Shown: piece by piece, positions 1-10,500 of the stretch
Layout: each line of letters starts with the position of its first letter
Position numbering within the stretch: position 1 is the stretch's first letter
Source of the DNA: Gordius sp. MW1
Lineage: Eukaryota > Nematomorpha > Gordioida > Gordea > Gordiidae
Assembly (NCBI GenBank): GCA_964036665.1
Contig: OZ038527.1
Span: 9,207,835 to 9,271,834 of the forward strand
DNA length: 64,000 bases
Direction: 5' to 3'
Notes under the pieces: model-generated
Databases searched by the model: none
What the model saw: only the letters and a program-made list of their open reading frames with translations
What the model was told of the DNA's origin: nothing
Translations under genes and position numbers: made by a program

Positions 1-171
1 ACAAAAGTATTTGGGCAAATGATTGCGAAAGAGATTTTTCGAACAAAGGATATTAGTGTGAACGGAAAATCCCCATCCGGTTTTCCCTCAGTCCTAGTTG
101 TCGAGGATATAGAACTGGTAAAATCTCATCCTGAGTACACAATGCCAATACAACATAATCTTGATGGGTAA
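1..171 (+). CDS. Possible partial exon of an unidentified gene
   Basis: An uninterrupted frame enters from the window edge and encodes about 56 residues of balanced composition, including the stretch VVEDIELVKSHPEY, before TAA at 169-171. A GT splice donor could instead lie at 168/169 (GGGTAATC). The LINE fragment on the opposite strand begins at about 166, so the open stretch is not LINE sequence. I do not recognise the family. It could be a last or internal exon of a host gene whose body lies to the left, or chance. Confidence 0.3.
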   Translation, partial: TKVFGQMIAKEIFRTKDISVNGKSPSGFPSVLVVEDIELVKSHPEYTMPIQHNLDG

Positions 172-785
172 TCATCTTCTTCTTCTTCTTTATCAGTTAT
201 TTGATCCCACATTCGTAGGTTTGTTTTGATAAGCTTCTTCCATCTTGACCGGGTGAGTGCCATGTCTTGACTAATCTCTTTAGTTTTCATAACTTTATCG
301 ACTTGCCCTTTCCAGGGTCATCCTCTTCCTCTCTTCCCCGGTACCTCCATGTCCAGTTCTTTTCGATTTACGTCATCCGTGTCCCTTCTTAGTATATGCC
401 CATACCACCTTAGCCAATTTTCGTTAATCATGTCCGCCATAAGTTGAATACCTATTTTTGTTATGAGAAATTCATTCATCATATAATCGAGCTTAGTATA
501 CCCCAAGCTCCACTGTATCATTCTCATCTCCGTGGCTTGGAATAGCTTTCCTTCCGTGGTGTTTAATGCCCATGTTTCACTTCCATAGAGTAACACCTGT
601 CTTACGATGGATTTGTAAGCTTTGCTCTTCAACCATATTGGCATTTTCTTGTCGCACATTACACCGGATATACTTCGTCATTTAAGCCATCCTTTTTGGA
701 TCCGGGCATTGACTTCTGTTGCGCAACCTCCCTCTTGATGTAGCATCTAGCCGAGGTATGTAAACCTGTCTACTTTTGTACTCTA
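166..785 (-). pseudogene. LINE 3' end: C-terminal part of a reverse transcriptase ORF, decayed
   Basis: Minus-strand translation over 318-659 gives the familiar C-terminus of invertebrate non-LTR endonuclease-reverse transcriptase proteins: QVLLYGSETWAL, EMRMIQWSLGY, NWLRWYGHILRR, then MEVPGKRGRG. After a frameshift the 3' tail (RWKKLIKTNLRMWDQ) is readable towards 166. Upstream, 660-785 holds the preceding segment (YLG-like, MLHQEG, EVNARIQKG). The same modules recur on the plus strand near 60830-61380, so the two are copies of one LINE family. No promoter, endonuclease or catalytic RT core is present here: it is a 5'-truncated, frameshifted relic. Confidence 0.85.
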
Positions 786-834
786 GAGGGTCTGATGGGT
801 AATCATATGACTGTATAATAACAATTGCAAGGGA

Positions 835-1650
835 GGGAAAATCGGAAGAATGCTTTCGGGTCGTGTCGGGTTCGGGTTGAAAATTTTTAAACTCGGGTCG
901 GGTCCGGGTAGGGTTAAAGGTTATAAATCTTATATGCCATAATAGACTATCTTTTAATAAAGCCATTATACATAATATTTTATAATTAATATTGAATTTA
1001 TCTTATACATTCATTTAAATTAATTTCTTGTAAGTTACATCTAAATTTTGGATTAGCGCAATTAAAACTCAGAAAGGTAGAATATCTTCATTGATGCTAT
1101 AATTTATGATAAACATATAATTGATTGTCTCAACTTGTTTAACCGCCAAACATAAACACAAGAATAAAATAAAATTATCATGATTTTAAACAAATGGTTA
1201 AAATGTATAAAAAAATTATTTTACAAACATGATTTAAAAATTAGAGTTTTTAAAAAAATGAGTCGATTTTCTCCTTTTATTTCAGCACAATATTGCCACA
1301 ATTTTTATTATCCAATCAAAATTACTTGGACAGACTCATTTTGATTTAGCAAAAGTTTAAGAATGTCGGCCTTTTATTTTTAAGGTGCCTACTAAAGAGA
1401 ATGAAGGGCTTGTTATAAGAGATAGGTTCGATGAAATATAATGAACTTTTAACATTCAAAATTAATTTTACACAAGTCACTTTTTTTTACTTTGGGTCGG
1501 GTCAGGTTTGGATTAAAAGATTCAAAACGCTTTCAAGTTGAGTCGGGTTTGGGTTGAAATTAAAACGCTTCCGGGTCAAGTTAGGGTTAAAAAAAATTTA
1601 AAAGCTTTTGGGTCGGGTCGGGTTCGGGTTGAAAAAAAGTTACTTTGCAG
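835..1650. repeat. Element bordered by GGGTCGGGT-rich arrays
   Basis: Both ends (about 835-925 and 1490-1640) are tracts built from GGGTCGGG/GGGTTCGGGTTGAAA words. The roughly 550 bp between them is AT-rich with no coding signal. The layout resembles the hAT elements elsewhere in this window, whose subterminal parts are also arrays of a short word. No clear target duplication was found, so the class is an inference. Confidence 0.4.
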
Positions 1651-1860
1651 GGCTCTAATGTGAGACCATTTAGTTGTGTAATAAACGATTGTTTGTTTAT
1701 AAATATCCCTAACATGGCGGTACACCCTTACTTAGAAGGTATGAGCTTCGCCGTAGAATGCATAGCAATTAGGAAAAATTTCCTAATTTTTATATTATAT
1801 ACTCATCAGAGACAAGAAATTAAGATTCGGGCATAGTTAAATTAAAATCACTTGTTACTT

Positions 1861-2100
1861 TTTTATTAAAATGTAAATCCCGAATGCTGCCATCCCCAAG
1901 TTAAATCTTTGTCCGACTCCATATCTTAGCTACGTTTTTGGAAGGGATTAAAATATTTTCATTTATGTACCCATTTCATTGTTCGCAATACACGTGTGTG
2001 CCGTCTAGACTTAAAAATGCCATTTTCACACAATGTATGCACATATAAGTGTTTAATTCTAATTCATTTAATTTTTCAACAGATAAAATTTAGTACATTC
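1861..2100 (+). repeat. Dispersed repeat related to the interior of the CAGAGGTCAG hAT family
   Basis: This stretch (CCCCAAGTTAAATC, TTCATTGTTCGCAATAC, GTGCCGTCTAGACTT) matches segments at 21590-21810, 26280-26460 (reverse) and 38870-39081. At 21590 it lies inside a complete hAT element with a TSD, so these are fragments of that family. The rest of 2100-2770 is AT-rich with no gene seen. Confidence 0.6.
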
Positions 2101-3101
2101 GCCTTTTTTAATCCCTAATCTACCATATTACTTTTTTCTAATTTTCATAATAATTAATTTCCATATCATTCTTTTTTTGCTCCATTTCATTCGCCATTTA
2201 TATTCCATTATTTATGCTATTACTTATTTTTATAATACAGAATTTATTCACAACCATTCTTTTTTGGTTTCAAATAAAAACTTTCTCCATTATTTTTTAT
2301 AGCAAAGTAAATATCACTGATTGAAATAACTTTTAATTAACCTAAACGCAGAGAAAGACAATACCCCTATTGTTTCGTAACCGCCTTATTTTGTAATTGC
2401 CATCCTTTACACTATTCTTATAGTTGCTATTGCTTCATTTTTATAATCCCCTTTGTATTTTACCTTATCCTTTATCTTAAAGTTGTCTACCCCATCTTTA
2501 TCTTAAATTTGTTTATCCCACTATTTCAATAAGTGTTAACTCTCTTGTTCCAACCGGTGTTCACTATTCACCCTCCTATTTCAACTAGTTTTCATTATTT
2601 TTGTTTATAAATTAAAACTTGTCAACACCTTCTCGTTCATTGGTAATTCACATCACTTGTAAGTTACCTTTTTTTTTTATTGATAATGGTCGCTGGACGA
2701 CCGAAATATCTAAACCCATTTCCACCCTCGCATTTTATCAATCCTAAACTACCATTATTGGAAACTAACTTTATAAATGTTAAAAACTAGTTCAATGAAC
2801 TAGTTCATAGAACTAGTTCACTTTTGTCTGAACTTAGAACTGAACTAGTTACCTTCCAAAAAATTTGAACTGTGAACTTGAACCAGTTCGTTTTTTTTAA
2901 GACTGAACTTGAACTTGAACTAGTTCGTTTTTCAAATTCTGAACTTGAACTATACAATATAATTGAACTAGTTCATCAAAAATATTTTATTTAAAATAAA
3001 TTTATAACGTTTCAATTCAAAAGGTAAAGTTTCAAAATATAAACTTCACCAATTGCCACCAAACCTTCACCATTTCTCACCATTTCAAATTTGTCCGTTT
3101 T

Positions 3102-3178
3102 AATGCGCATGCGTATGCATTTAACAGACAATCAGATAGCTGCGCCATTTAATAATGCGCATGCGTATGCATTTAACA
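3102..3178 (+). repeat. 25-bp direct repeat, two copies
   Basis: A 25-bp unit, essentially GCGCATGCGTATGCATTTAA plus flanks, occurs at 3102-3126 and 3154-3178, 52 bp apart. It is unusually rich in CpG and alternating purine-pyrimidine steps for this AT-rich region. It lies upstream of the small open frame at 3561, so a regulatory role in the element is possible but unproven. Confidence 0.7.
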
Positions 3179-3560
3179 ATTATTGCTGCACTCTAAAACT
3201 TTAAGGGACAGGGTTAAGGTTCAGGGTAGTGTTTTAGGTCAGCGTTTTAGGTTAGGGTTAGGATTAGATGCACATCAAATTCCCTCCCCATTTGAGATTT
3301 AATTTTCGGCATTTTGGACTGTGGCATTTTGAACCCAATTCGTTTCTCTTTTGCAACTTTATCTTATGTACCGGAATCAATTTATAAGCCGAGTTTATTG
3401 TTTGTATATGCATCAACAATTTGACCTAAATTGTCTTCGCGGTAGTAACTGCGCATTTTTGATTTAAAAACACAAAAAAAAATTCTTGCTTGTTTTATTG
3501 TCAGCACTTAGTAAGATTTAGCTAATTAATGCGATTTATAAAAGCTTGTAATTAGTAAAG

Positions 3561-3716
3561 ATGGATATTAATAGTGATTCGGGTATTTGCTCTGAAGTAG
3601 ATAATAGGAACGAGGCAGCATGTTCCGATCAATCTACCTCTTTAGCTTGGCCTTCAATAGACGAATATTTCGAATATGTATCCTTATATTTGGAGATAAA
3701 CGTTCTTGTTTATTAA
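3561..3716 (+). CDS. Small open frame, possible first exon of the host DNA element
   Basis: The ATG opens a 51-codon frame with coding-like composition (MDINSDSGICSE, then AWPSIDEYFEY) before TAA. A GT at the segment encoding EYFEY (GAATATGTATCC) could be a splice donor. A Trp, Tyr and Phe-containing N-terminus would fit the start of a BED-finger hAT transposase, but no Cys/His residues follow, so this is speculation. No second exon was found. Confidence 0.25.
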   Translation: MDINSDSGICSEVDNRNEAACSDQSTSLAWPSIDEYFEYVSLYLEINVLVY

Positions 3717-3796
3717 TGATAATTTTGAAAACAATATTTTATTAAAATCCAATTCACATCTACTTTCACATGATTTTTATTATAATTGTATATTGT

Positions 3797-4290
3797 TTGT
3801 AATAAAGATTTTAAACATTGTATAGTTGATGCTTTTGTTATATATGAATATTTCCTTAAATTAGATTTTCAAATATATAATTAATAAACTATACAATTTA
3901 TTAAAAATTTTGGATAGGATTCAAAAAAAAACTGATTTTAATTCAGGAATCATTTTCTAAAATGTAATAAAGATTTTAAACATTGTATAGTTGATGCTTT
4001 TGTCATATATGATTATTTCCTTAAATAAGATTTTCAATTATATAATTAATAAACTATACAATTTATTAAAAATTTTGGATAGGATTAAAAAAAACTGTTT
4101 TAATTCAGGAGTCATTTCCTAAAATGTAATAAAGATTTTAAACATTGTATAATTGATGCTTTTGTCATATATGATTATTTCCTTAAATTAGATTTTCAAT
4201 TATATAATTAATAAACAATAAAATTTATTTAAAATTTTGGATAGGATTCAAAAAAAACTGATTTTAATTCAGAAATCATTTCCTAAAACC
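3797..4290 (+). repeat. Tandem repeat, three units of about 160 bp
   Basis: Units begin at about 3797, 3962 and 4121 with GTAATAAAGATTTTAAACAT and end with TTTTAATTCAGGAATCATTT-like sequence. Each contains AACTATACAATTTATTAAAA. Differences are single bases and small indels. The array lies inside the GAACTAGTTC element and has no open frame. Confidence 0.85.
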
Positions 4291-4406
4291 ACTTGGATTA
4301 GATTTAAACTTTATTATATTTAAAGAAATGAACTGAACTTGAACTAGTTATTTTTGTAAAATTGAACTATTAACTTGAACTATTTACATTTTTTCCTACA
4401 TGAACT

Positions 4407-4606
4407 TGTAGCGACATGAACATTGAGAATGTAGCAAGTCGACGAAACACACATGTTTTTATCTTCCTCCAATTTCCTCGGTTCATATTATTAACGTTCG
4501 CTCGCGTTTCGCTTATATGTTTATTTGATTCGCTGTTGTTTAATAAATTCATACTCTCCTAACTCAATAGTTTAAACATTACTAAAGTGGTGAATTAAAT
4601 ACCACA
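4407..4606 (+). repeat. 5' LTR
   Basis: It starts TGTAGCGACATGAACATTG and ends AAATACCACA. It matches 9594-9794 closely over its whole length. It contains a TAATAAATTCAT motif that may serve as part of the polyadenylation signal. Confidence 0.9.
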
Positions 4607-4607
4607 T

Positions 4608-4627
4608 TGGTGACCGTCCGACGTGAT
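4608..4627 (+). other. Primer binding site, tRNA-Trp type
   Basis: TGGTGACCGTCCGACGTGAT directly follows the 5' LTR. It resembles the complement of the 3' end of metazoan tRNA-Trp (TGGTGACCCCGACGTGATC), differing by a small insertion or substitution in the centre. tRNA-Trp priming is known for CsRn1-clade elements. Confidence 0.7.
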
Positions 4628-5458
4628 ATGGGTACACAATCGTCTGACAATTCAACTCTCTACAATGAGACAGCATCCAACACTCCCACCACGGCAAACA
4701 CACCACCAGTATACATCAAGCTACCTACATTTCACCTCAGAAACAACCAAATCTGGATAGCTCAGGTCGACGCAATATTTTCCACTAGGAAAATCACATC
4801 ACAAAGAGTCAAGTATGCTTACCTTTTAGAATCGCTCCCGGTTGAGATAGCCGAAGAAATGGCCGACCTTATACTTAACATCCCAGATGAAAACCCTTAT
4901 GAGGTGTTAAAGCAAGCCTTAATCAAAAGAATGGGTGAGAATGAAGCAAAAAGAATAGACAAGCTGTTCAAGGACATATATTTGGGAGACAAAACACCGT
5001 CCCAATTGCTTAGGCATTTGAAGAGCCTTGTCGGGGAACATCAAATGAGTGATAAAATTCTAAAAACCCTTTGGACACAAAAACTTCCAAGGGAGGTAAC
5101 AGGTATCTTAACATGCGTAGGAGAAGAAAAGTCTCTGGCACATTTGGCTGAGGTGGCAGACAAAATCTACGAGACATATACGGCCAACAGCGTAGCTTCC
5201 ATAGCAAGCCCTCAAATGAGCCAAACAAACGAAGTCAAGGAACTGGTAAAAATGGTCGCACAGTTGGAATTGAAAGTAAACCAGCTGGTCAATCAGCAAC
5301 CACAAAGTAAAAAGGTTTGGAGATCCTCAAGCATATCACGGTCAACATCAAGACATCGTCGGGAAGAAATTTGTTGGTATGACCACAAGTTCAAGGGTAA
5401 CGCTCAAAAATGCACACAACCATGTGCATTTACCTCAAACTTCCAGTCAAAAAACTAA
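4628..5458 (+). CDS. Gag polyprotein of the CsRn1-like retrotransposon
   Basis: The likely start is ATG 4628, giving 276 residues; the frame is open from 4607 with no earlier ATG. The product would form the intracellular particle that packages element RNA. The N-terminal half carries the Gag core (KLPTFHLRNNQIWIAQVDAI, followed by helices ending LPREVTGIL). The C-terminus has CWYDHKF...CTQPC, a Cys-His-Cys-Cys arrangement instead of the usual CCHC knuckle, typical of CsRn1 and related metazoan elements. The frame ends just after this motif, and the protease frame overlaps it by about 50 bp in the -1 register, compatible with frameshift expression. It appears intact. Confidence 0.9.
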   Translation: MGTQSSDNSTLYNETASNTPTTANTPPVYIKLPTFHLRNNQIWIAQVDAIFSTRKITSQRVKYAYLLESLPVEIAEEMADLILNIPDENPYEVLKQALIKRMGENEAKRIDKLFKDIYLGDKTPSQLLRHLKSLVGEHQMSDKILKTLWTQKLPREVTGILTCVGEEKSLAHLAEVADKIYETYTANSVASIASPQMSQTNEVKELVKMVAQLELKVNQLVNQQPQSKKVWRSSSISRSTSRHRREEICWYDHKFKGNAQKCTQPCAFTSNFQSKN

Positions 5459-5685
5459 CTGACCTTTCCATTCAGGCGACTTCCGGAAACGGTCATAAAC
5501 CAAGTCGCCTATTCTACATCATTGATCGTACGTCAGGACATAAATTTCTGATTGATACAGGAGCTGACGTGTCCATCATTCCAAGACCCGTCAATTCACC
5601 TAAGGTACCAAATGGTCCAGTATTGCAGGCGGCCAATAATAGCAATATCTCTACCTATGGACAAAAGATGTTGTCATCAATCTAG
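5410..5685 (+). pseudogene. Retroviral-type aspartic protease region, broken at its 3' end
   Basis: The frame overlaps the end of gag in the -1 register and contains the active-site loop FLIDTGADVSIIP, so the catalytic DTG is present. It runs into a stop at 5683-5685, after which the continuing protein is readable in another frame starting [10 protein letters not shown] at about 5673. In an intact element protease and RT should be one frame, so a small indel around 5670 has broken it. The function would be maturation of the Gag-Pol precursor. Confidence 0.85.
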
Positions 5686-8576
5686 GTCTGAGACGCCCAA
5701 TACAGTGGTTATTTCTGATCGCCGAGGTACACACCCCTTTCATTGGAGCCGACCTCTTGCACCAATACAACATCATCGTAGATGTCAAAAACCAGAGATT
5801 AATTGATGGTCTGACTCACGTAACTTCAAAAGGAATTTCCACCCAACATCAAACGTTAGGAATCCGCATAGCTCTCTCGAGTCAGGACTCTAAGTTGGAA
5901 TCTGTGATCAACAACTTTTCATCACTCCTAACTCCTTTAATTTTCACCCAACAAATCTCAACCAACGACATCTTTCACCACATAGCAACAAAAGGGCCGG
6001 CACAATACGCACGTCCAAGGCGACTTACTCCTGAAAAACTTAATGTTGCTAAGAAAGAATTTGAATATATGTTGGAACTGGGAATCATAAGGAAATCTAA
6101 AAGCAACTGGGCGGCACCAATACATTTGGCTGCTAAAAAATCAGGTGACTGGCGTCCGTGTGGAGATTATAGAGCCTTGAACAAAGTCACCGTACCAGAC
6201 AGGTACCCAATTCCTCACATTCACGACTTCACAGCTAACCTTCACGGAAAAACAATATTTTCCAAGCTGGATTTAGTTAGAGCCTACCATCACATCCCGG
6301 TAGCGCCGGACGACGTCTGTAAAACAGCCGTGACGACACCATTCGGTCTTTACGAATTCACGAGGATGCCGTTTGGTCTAAAAAATGCAGCACAAACGTT
6401 CCAAAGATTCATAGACGAAGTTTTGCGAGGACTGAATTACGCCTACGCGTACATAGACAATGTACTTATAGCAAGCGGCTCAGAAGATGAGCACGAGGTA
6501 CATCTAAAGACCGTCTTGCAACGACTCCAAAAGTACGACCTCAGGATCAACCCTGCAAAATGTCAATTTGGAGTGCGAGAATTAGAGTTCCTGGGTCACA
6601 AAGTTAAGGCCGCAGTTATTATTCCTTTACCAGGGAAGATTGCGGCTATTAAAAACTTTGCAACGCCAGTTTCATGTAAACAAATCCGAAGATTCTTAGG
6701 CATGATCAACTTCTATCGAAGATTTCTGCCCAATATTGCTAAAACCCTAAATCCGTTGACAGACATACTAAAGAATCCGCAAAAATCTATAGCGTTCAAC
6801 AAACTTCAGGAAGAAGCTTTCGAAACAGCAAAATCCGCTCTAATCAATTTTACTAAGCTAAATTTTTTGAATACCAGTCCAGAAACCCAAATTACACTAA
6901 TAACAGACGCCTCTAATTCAGCAGTCGGTGCGGTATTACAACAAACAATGGCCGGAGAGAGTACACCAATAGCGTTTTTCTCTACTAAACTTCAGCCAAC
7001 ACAATCACGATACAGTACATTTGGTCGTGAGCTTCTCGCCATTTACCTAGCAATCAAGCATTTTCGACACATCCTGGAAGGCCGATTATTTACCGTGTAC
7101 ACCGACCACAAACCACTAACATACGCCTTTGACGCTAAGCCAGATAAGTACTTTCCGAGAGAGATACGACAGCTCGACCTAATCTCACAATATACCACTG
7201 ACATTCGCTTGATTAAAGGCGAAGGAAACACAGTAGCAGATGCTCTATCTCGGATAGGAGTAGACGCGGTAAATCTTCCAAAAATGCCAGAATTAGACGA
7301 CATTAGCAAGCACCAGAAAAACGACAAGTCTTTGGAAGGTTTAGAAGATACTACTTCATTAAAACTACAAGTATTACCCATCCCAGGGTCAGATAACAAA
7401 ATCCTTTGCGATTTGTCGACTACTAAACCTCGTCCGGTCATACCTGACGCACTGAGGAGAACAGTTTTTGACCATTTTTCCTCGTTATCACACCCAGGAG
7501 TTCGATCCACCCTAAAGCTCATCACTAGTCGCGTAGTCTGCCATAACAAGGACGTCACTAACTGGGCAAGAACATGCCTAAGATGTCAACGTTGTAAAGT
7601 ACACCGACACACCATTACGAAACCAGGTACTTTTAAACAACCCGATGCCAGATTCGCTCATGTACACTTGGATGTAGTAGGACCACTACCACCCTCCAAC
7701 GGGTTCACTCACATGCTAACGGCAGTTAACCGTTTCTCGAGATGGCCCATGGCCATACCACTTAAAGAAACATCCGCCGAAGTTATCGCTGACAAATTTA
7801 TCAAGAATTGGGTGGCAAATTATGGGGTTCCGAGTACAGTTACCACAGATAGGGGATCCCAGTTTCAGTCACAGCTTTTTAGAGAGTTCGCGAATATTTT
7901 AGGATGCGAACACATTAAAACTACAGCTTACCACCCGTCCGCGAACGGGGTAGTCGAACGTTTCCACCGTCAGTTAAAGGCTTCGTTAAAAGCCTCAGGA
8001 AACACAAAATGGAGTGAAGTTCTGCCCTTTGTCCTATTAGGTATCCGCACAACCATCAAGGAAGACATTGGTCGCACACCGGCGGAAGTGCTATACGGGA
8101 CTAACTTAAGTCTCCCAGGAGATTATTTCTCACAAGAAACAACGCAACAATCAGCAGAACAAGTACATCAATTCGTCGAGAAGTTGAGAGAAGCGATGAT
8201 GGCGTCGCCGTACCCCGTGCCACACCACCATGGCGAAACAAAAGAACAGGTAAATCTGTACCTGTGGGAAACACCGCAAGTGTTTGTCAGAAATGATACA
8301 GTACGCAAACCACTCACCCCACCCTACGATGGGCCCTTCAAAGTCTTACTTCGTAGACCAAAGTACTTTATAATCGAGAAAAATGAAAAAAAGGACTCCA
8401 TATCAATCGACCGATTGAAGCCCGCTTATGTAGAAAGCAATAAACCGGTACATAATCAAGAAATCTCCCTCAAGAAACCTATTTTACAAGAACCAGAGCA
8501 GGAACAACAACCAGTCATAACCACTCGCAGTGGCAGACATGTCCATTGGCTCAAAAGACTTTGCCAATACAAGTGA
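5673..8576 (+). CDS. Pol: reverse transcriptase, RNase H, integrase
   Basis: One long frame with no ATG at its 5' end (the first convincing part is in line with the protease after the 5670 frameshift). [53 protein letters not shown]. The catalytic box is AYIDNVLIA, so the second Asp of YIDD is replaced by Asn. RNase [45 protein letters not shown]. Integrase: HFSSLSHPG and CLRCQRC (zinc-binding HHCC), then [21 protein letters not shown] and [10 protein letters not shown] supplying D, D and E. The C-terminal tail ([10 protein letters not shown]) matches the usual gypsy end. It is full length, but the YIDN change makes an active polymerase unlikely. Confidence 0.93.
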   Translation, partial: VINLGLRRPIQWLFLIAEVHTPFIGADLLHQYNIIVDVKNQRLIDGLTHVTSKGISTQHQTLGIRIALSSQDSKLESVINNFSSLLTPLIFTQQISTNDIFHHIATKGPAQYARPRRLTPEKLNVAKKEFEYMLELGIIRKSKSNWAAPIHLAAKKSGDWRPCGDYRALNKVTVPDRYPIPHIHDFTANLHGKTIFSKLDLVRAYHHIPVAPDDVCKTAVTTPFGLYEFTRMPFGLKNAAQTFQRFIDEVLRGLNYAYAYIDNVLIASGSEDEHEVHLKTVLQRLQKYDLRINPAKCQFGVRELEFLGHKVKAAVIIPLPGKIAAIKNFATPVSCKQIRRFLGMINFYRRFLPNIAKTLNPLTDILKNPQKSIAFNKLQEEAFETAKSALINFTKLNFLNTSPETQITLITDASNSAVGAVLQQTMAGESTPIAFFSTKLQPTQSRYSTFGRELLAIYLAIKHFRHILEGRLFTVYTDHKPLTYAFDAKPDKYFPREIRQLDLISQYTTDIRLIKGEGNTVADALSRIGVDAVNLPKMPELDDISKHQKNDKSLEGLEDTTSLKLQVLPIPGSDNKILCDLSTTKPRPVIPDALRRTVFDHFSSLSHPGVRSTLKLITSRVVCHNKDVTNWARTCLRCQRCKVHRHTITKPGTFKQPDARFAHVHLDVVGPLPPSNGFTHMLTAVNRFSRWPMAIPLKETSAEVIADKFIKNWVANYGVPSTVTTDRGSQFQSQLFREFANILGCEHIKTTAYHPSANGVVERFHRQLKASLKASGNTKWSEVLPFVLLGIRTTIKEDIGRTPAEVLYGTNLSLPGDYFSQETTQQSAEQVHQFVEKLREAMMASPYPVPHHHGETKEQVNLYLWETPQVFVRNDTVRKPLTPPYDGPFKVLLRRPKYFIIEKNEKKDSISIDRLKPAYVESNKPVHNQEISLKKPILQEPEQEQQPVITTRSGRHVHWLKRLCQYK

Positions 8577-8628
8577 TACACAGGCGAGATGGTGTCCACC
8601 TAATCGATCGTTTAGTGTTACTCCAAAC

Positions 8629-8643
8629 AATCTAGGGGGAGAA
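8629..8643 (+). other. Polypurine tract
   Basis: The purine run AGGGGGAGAA lies just upstream of the internal LTR-like sequence, where plus-strand priming is expected. The same tract recurs at about 9576-9590 ahead of the terminal 3' LTR. Confidence 0.7.
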
Positions 8644-8647
8644 TATC

Positions 8648-8830
8648 TGTAGCGACATAAACATTGAAAATGTAGCAAGTCGACCAAACACATATGTTTT
8701 TATCTTCCTCCAATTTCATCGGTTCATATTATTAACGTTTGAGATACCCTCTTGTTATAATAAATTCATTTCGAATCATTTTTATTTTGGGTTATAAATA
8801 AAGCTAAAGTAGAGAACATTTTTCTCTATA
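8648..8830 (+). repeat. Internal LTR with a divergent second half
   Basis: It begins TGTAGCGACATAAACATTG like the two outer LTRs and follows them to AACGTT (about 8740). It then lacks the CGCTCGCGTTTCGC segment, rejoins briefly (TTGTTATAATAAATTCAT) and diverges completely (GGGTTATAAATAAAGC...) up to 8830. It is a chimeric LTR, not a simple copy of the 5' one. Confidence 0.75.
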
Positions 8831-9593
8831 AGTTCGCGAATATTTTAGGATGCGAACGCATCAAAACTACAGCTTACCACCCGTCCGCAAACGGGGTAGT
8901 CGAACGTTTCCACCGGCAGTTAAAGGCTTCGTTAAAAGCCTCAGGAAACACAAAATGGAGTGAAGTTCTGCCCTTTGTCCTATTAGGTATCCGCACAACC
9001 ATCAAGGAAGACATTGGTCGCACGCCGGCGGAAGTGCTATACGGGACTAACTTAAGTCTCCCAGGAGATTATTTCTCACAAGAAACAACGCAACAATCAG
9101 CAGAACAAGTAGATCAATTCGTCGAGAAGTTGAGAGAAGCGATGATGGCGTCGCCGTACCCCGTACCACACCACCATAGAGAAACAAAAGAACAGGGAAA
9201 TCGATACCTGTGGGAAACACCGCAAGTGTTTGTCAGAAATGATACAGTACGCAAACCACTCACCCCACCCTACGATGGGCCCTTCAAAGTCTTACTTCGT
9301 TGACCAAAGTACTTTATATTCGAGAAAAATGGAAAAAAGGACTCCATATCAATCGACCGATTGAAGCCCGCTCATGTAGAAAGCAAGAAACCGGTACATA
9401 ATCAAGAAACCTCCTTCAAGAAACCTATTTCACAAGAACCAGAACAGGAACAACAACCAGTCAAAACCACTCGCAGTGGCAGACATGTCCATTGGCCCAA
9501 AAGACTTTGCCAATACAAGTGATACACAGGCGAGATGGTGTCCACCTAATCGATCGTTTAGTGTTACTCCAAACAATTTAGGGGGAGAATATC
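8831..9593 (+). pseudogene. Second, 5'-truncated copy of the integrase end of pol
   Basis: 8831 begins AGTTCGCGAATATTTTAGGA, the same as 7885. The two segments then match to the polypurine tract with scattered substitutions, including a change making a stop at 9301-9303 (tga after LLR) where the first copy continues. Only the last third of the integrase and the C-terminal tail are present. It is abutted upstream by the divergent LTR and downstream by the true 3' LTR. Confidence 0.9.
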
Positions 9594-9794
9594 TGTAGCG
9601 ACATGAACATTGAGAATGTAGCAAGTCAACGAAACACACATGTTTTTATCTTCCTCCAATTTCCTCGGTTCATATTATTAACGTTCGCTCGCGTTTCGCT
9701 TATATGTTTGTTTGATTCCCTGTTGTTATAATAAATTCATACTCTCCTAACTCAATAGTTTAAACATTACTAAAGTGGTGAATTAAATACCACA
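9594..9794 (+). repeat. 3' LTR
   Basis: It matches 4407-4606 from TGTAGCGAC to TACCACA with few changes and is followed by the target duplication AACT at 9795-9798. Confidence 0.9.
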
Positions 9795-9939
9795 AACTTG
9801 AACTTGAACTAGTTACTTTTTAAAAAAATATGAACTTGAACTAATGATTTTTTTCAAATTGAACTATGAACTTGAACTAGTTCGTATCATAGATGAACTT
9901 TAACATCTCTACTTATTTTATATAAACACATATGTCCAT

Positions 9940-10500
9940 ACATAATGAAAATTATTCCAAATTAAATCATATTTACCATCTTTAATTAGGCTGTTCCTTT
10001 TTACTAAAGTTGTGTAAAAGAGTACTTTTATATTTACCAGACATCTGCAATTTAAAATAAGCATATTATATCAATAAAAAACAAACAATAGAATCTATTA
10101 TTAATAATTCCTTTAAAGTTAAAAGCAGGATAGTGATTTAATAATTCTAAAAGCATTTATTTATGTTTATTAACCTAATAATATTTTTTAATTAAAGATA
10201 ATTTGTAACTTTCTAGATTGTAAATTAGAGTTCACAGATGTTAAAAAATGATGTCTATGAATGATTTCCACCTGATTTGTAAAAAAAAAAATTTCGCCAA
10301 TTTTATATTTTTTGATTGACAAAATAAAATAATTTATTGAATTTCAATTTTAGCCTATTAATATAATTTATGACTTCATGATGGAACTTGAGTTCATGCT
10401 TCCTTCAATCAAAACTCTCCGGGAGGGGGAGGGTATTTGAAATTGCCCGGGGGGGTAATACCCCCCCGGGCTCCCCCCTGAAAGAAGCCCTGTTGGTAAC
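9940..10500 (+). repeat. Dispersed repeat R1 with a GC-rich hairpin end
   Basis: This segment recurs at 42195-42640 and, in part, at 56495-56800 (shared words GGGTTCACAGATGTTAAAAA and GTCTATGAATGATTT). The right end carries a C/G-run hairpin at about 10430-10490 (CCCGGGGGGG opposite CCCCCCCGGG). Coding potential is absent and the class unknown. The following 10500-10890 is AT-rich with no gene seen. Confidence 0.7.

Larger units (their letters stand above)
4407..9794 (+). mobile_element. Ty3/gypsy LTR retrotransposon, CsRn1-like, with a duplicated 3' portion
   Basis: It is bounded by about 200-bp LTRs (4407-4606 and 9594-9794; TG...CA termini) and a 4-bp target duplication AACT (4403-4406 and 9795-9798). 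Order is LTR, tRNA-Trp-type primer site, gag, protease, RT, RNase H, integrase, purine-rich tract, a divergent internal LTR (8648-8830), a second copy of the integrase end (8831-9593), then the 3' LTR. The CX-rich gag motif and the primer site point to the CsRn1 group. It is no longer autonomous: there is a frameshift between protease and RT, and the RT catalytic box reads YIDN. Confidence 0.92.
2772..9911. mobile_element. DNA element with GAACTAGTTC subterminal arrays, split by a gypsy retrotransposon
   Basis: The two outer ends carry degenerate inverted termini (TATAAATGTTAAA at 2772 and its complement, TTTAACATCTCTA, ending at 9911). Inside each end are runs of GAACTTGAACTAGTTC words (2785-2990, 4325-4406, 9795-9895). 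The retrotransposon at 4407-9794 sits within the right-hand array, its TSD AACT being part of that word. Removing it leaves an element of about 1.75 kb containing a possible first exon (3561) and a three-unit tandem repeat (3797-4290). hAT affiliation is inferred from architecture; I found no matching 8-bp target duplication. Confidence 0.5.

Noticed and set aside
3200-3270. Interstitial telomere repeat (GGGTTAAGG, GGTTAGGGTTAGG)
   Set aside because: Only two or three imperfect units are present; a similarly short CCCTAACCCTAA at 28505 is also too brief to call.
7043-7558. 171-codon minus-strand open frame
   Set aside because: It lies antisense to the RNase H-integrase part of pol and has no family resemblance.
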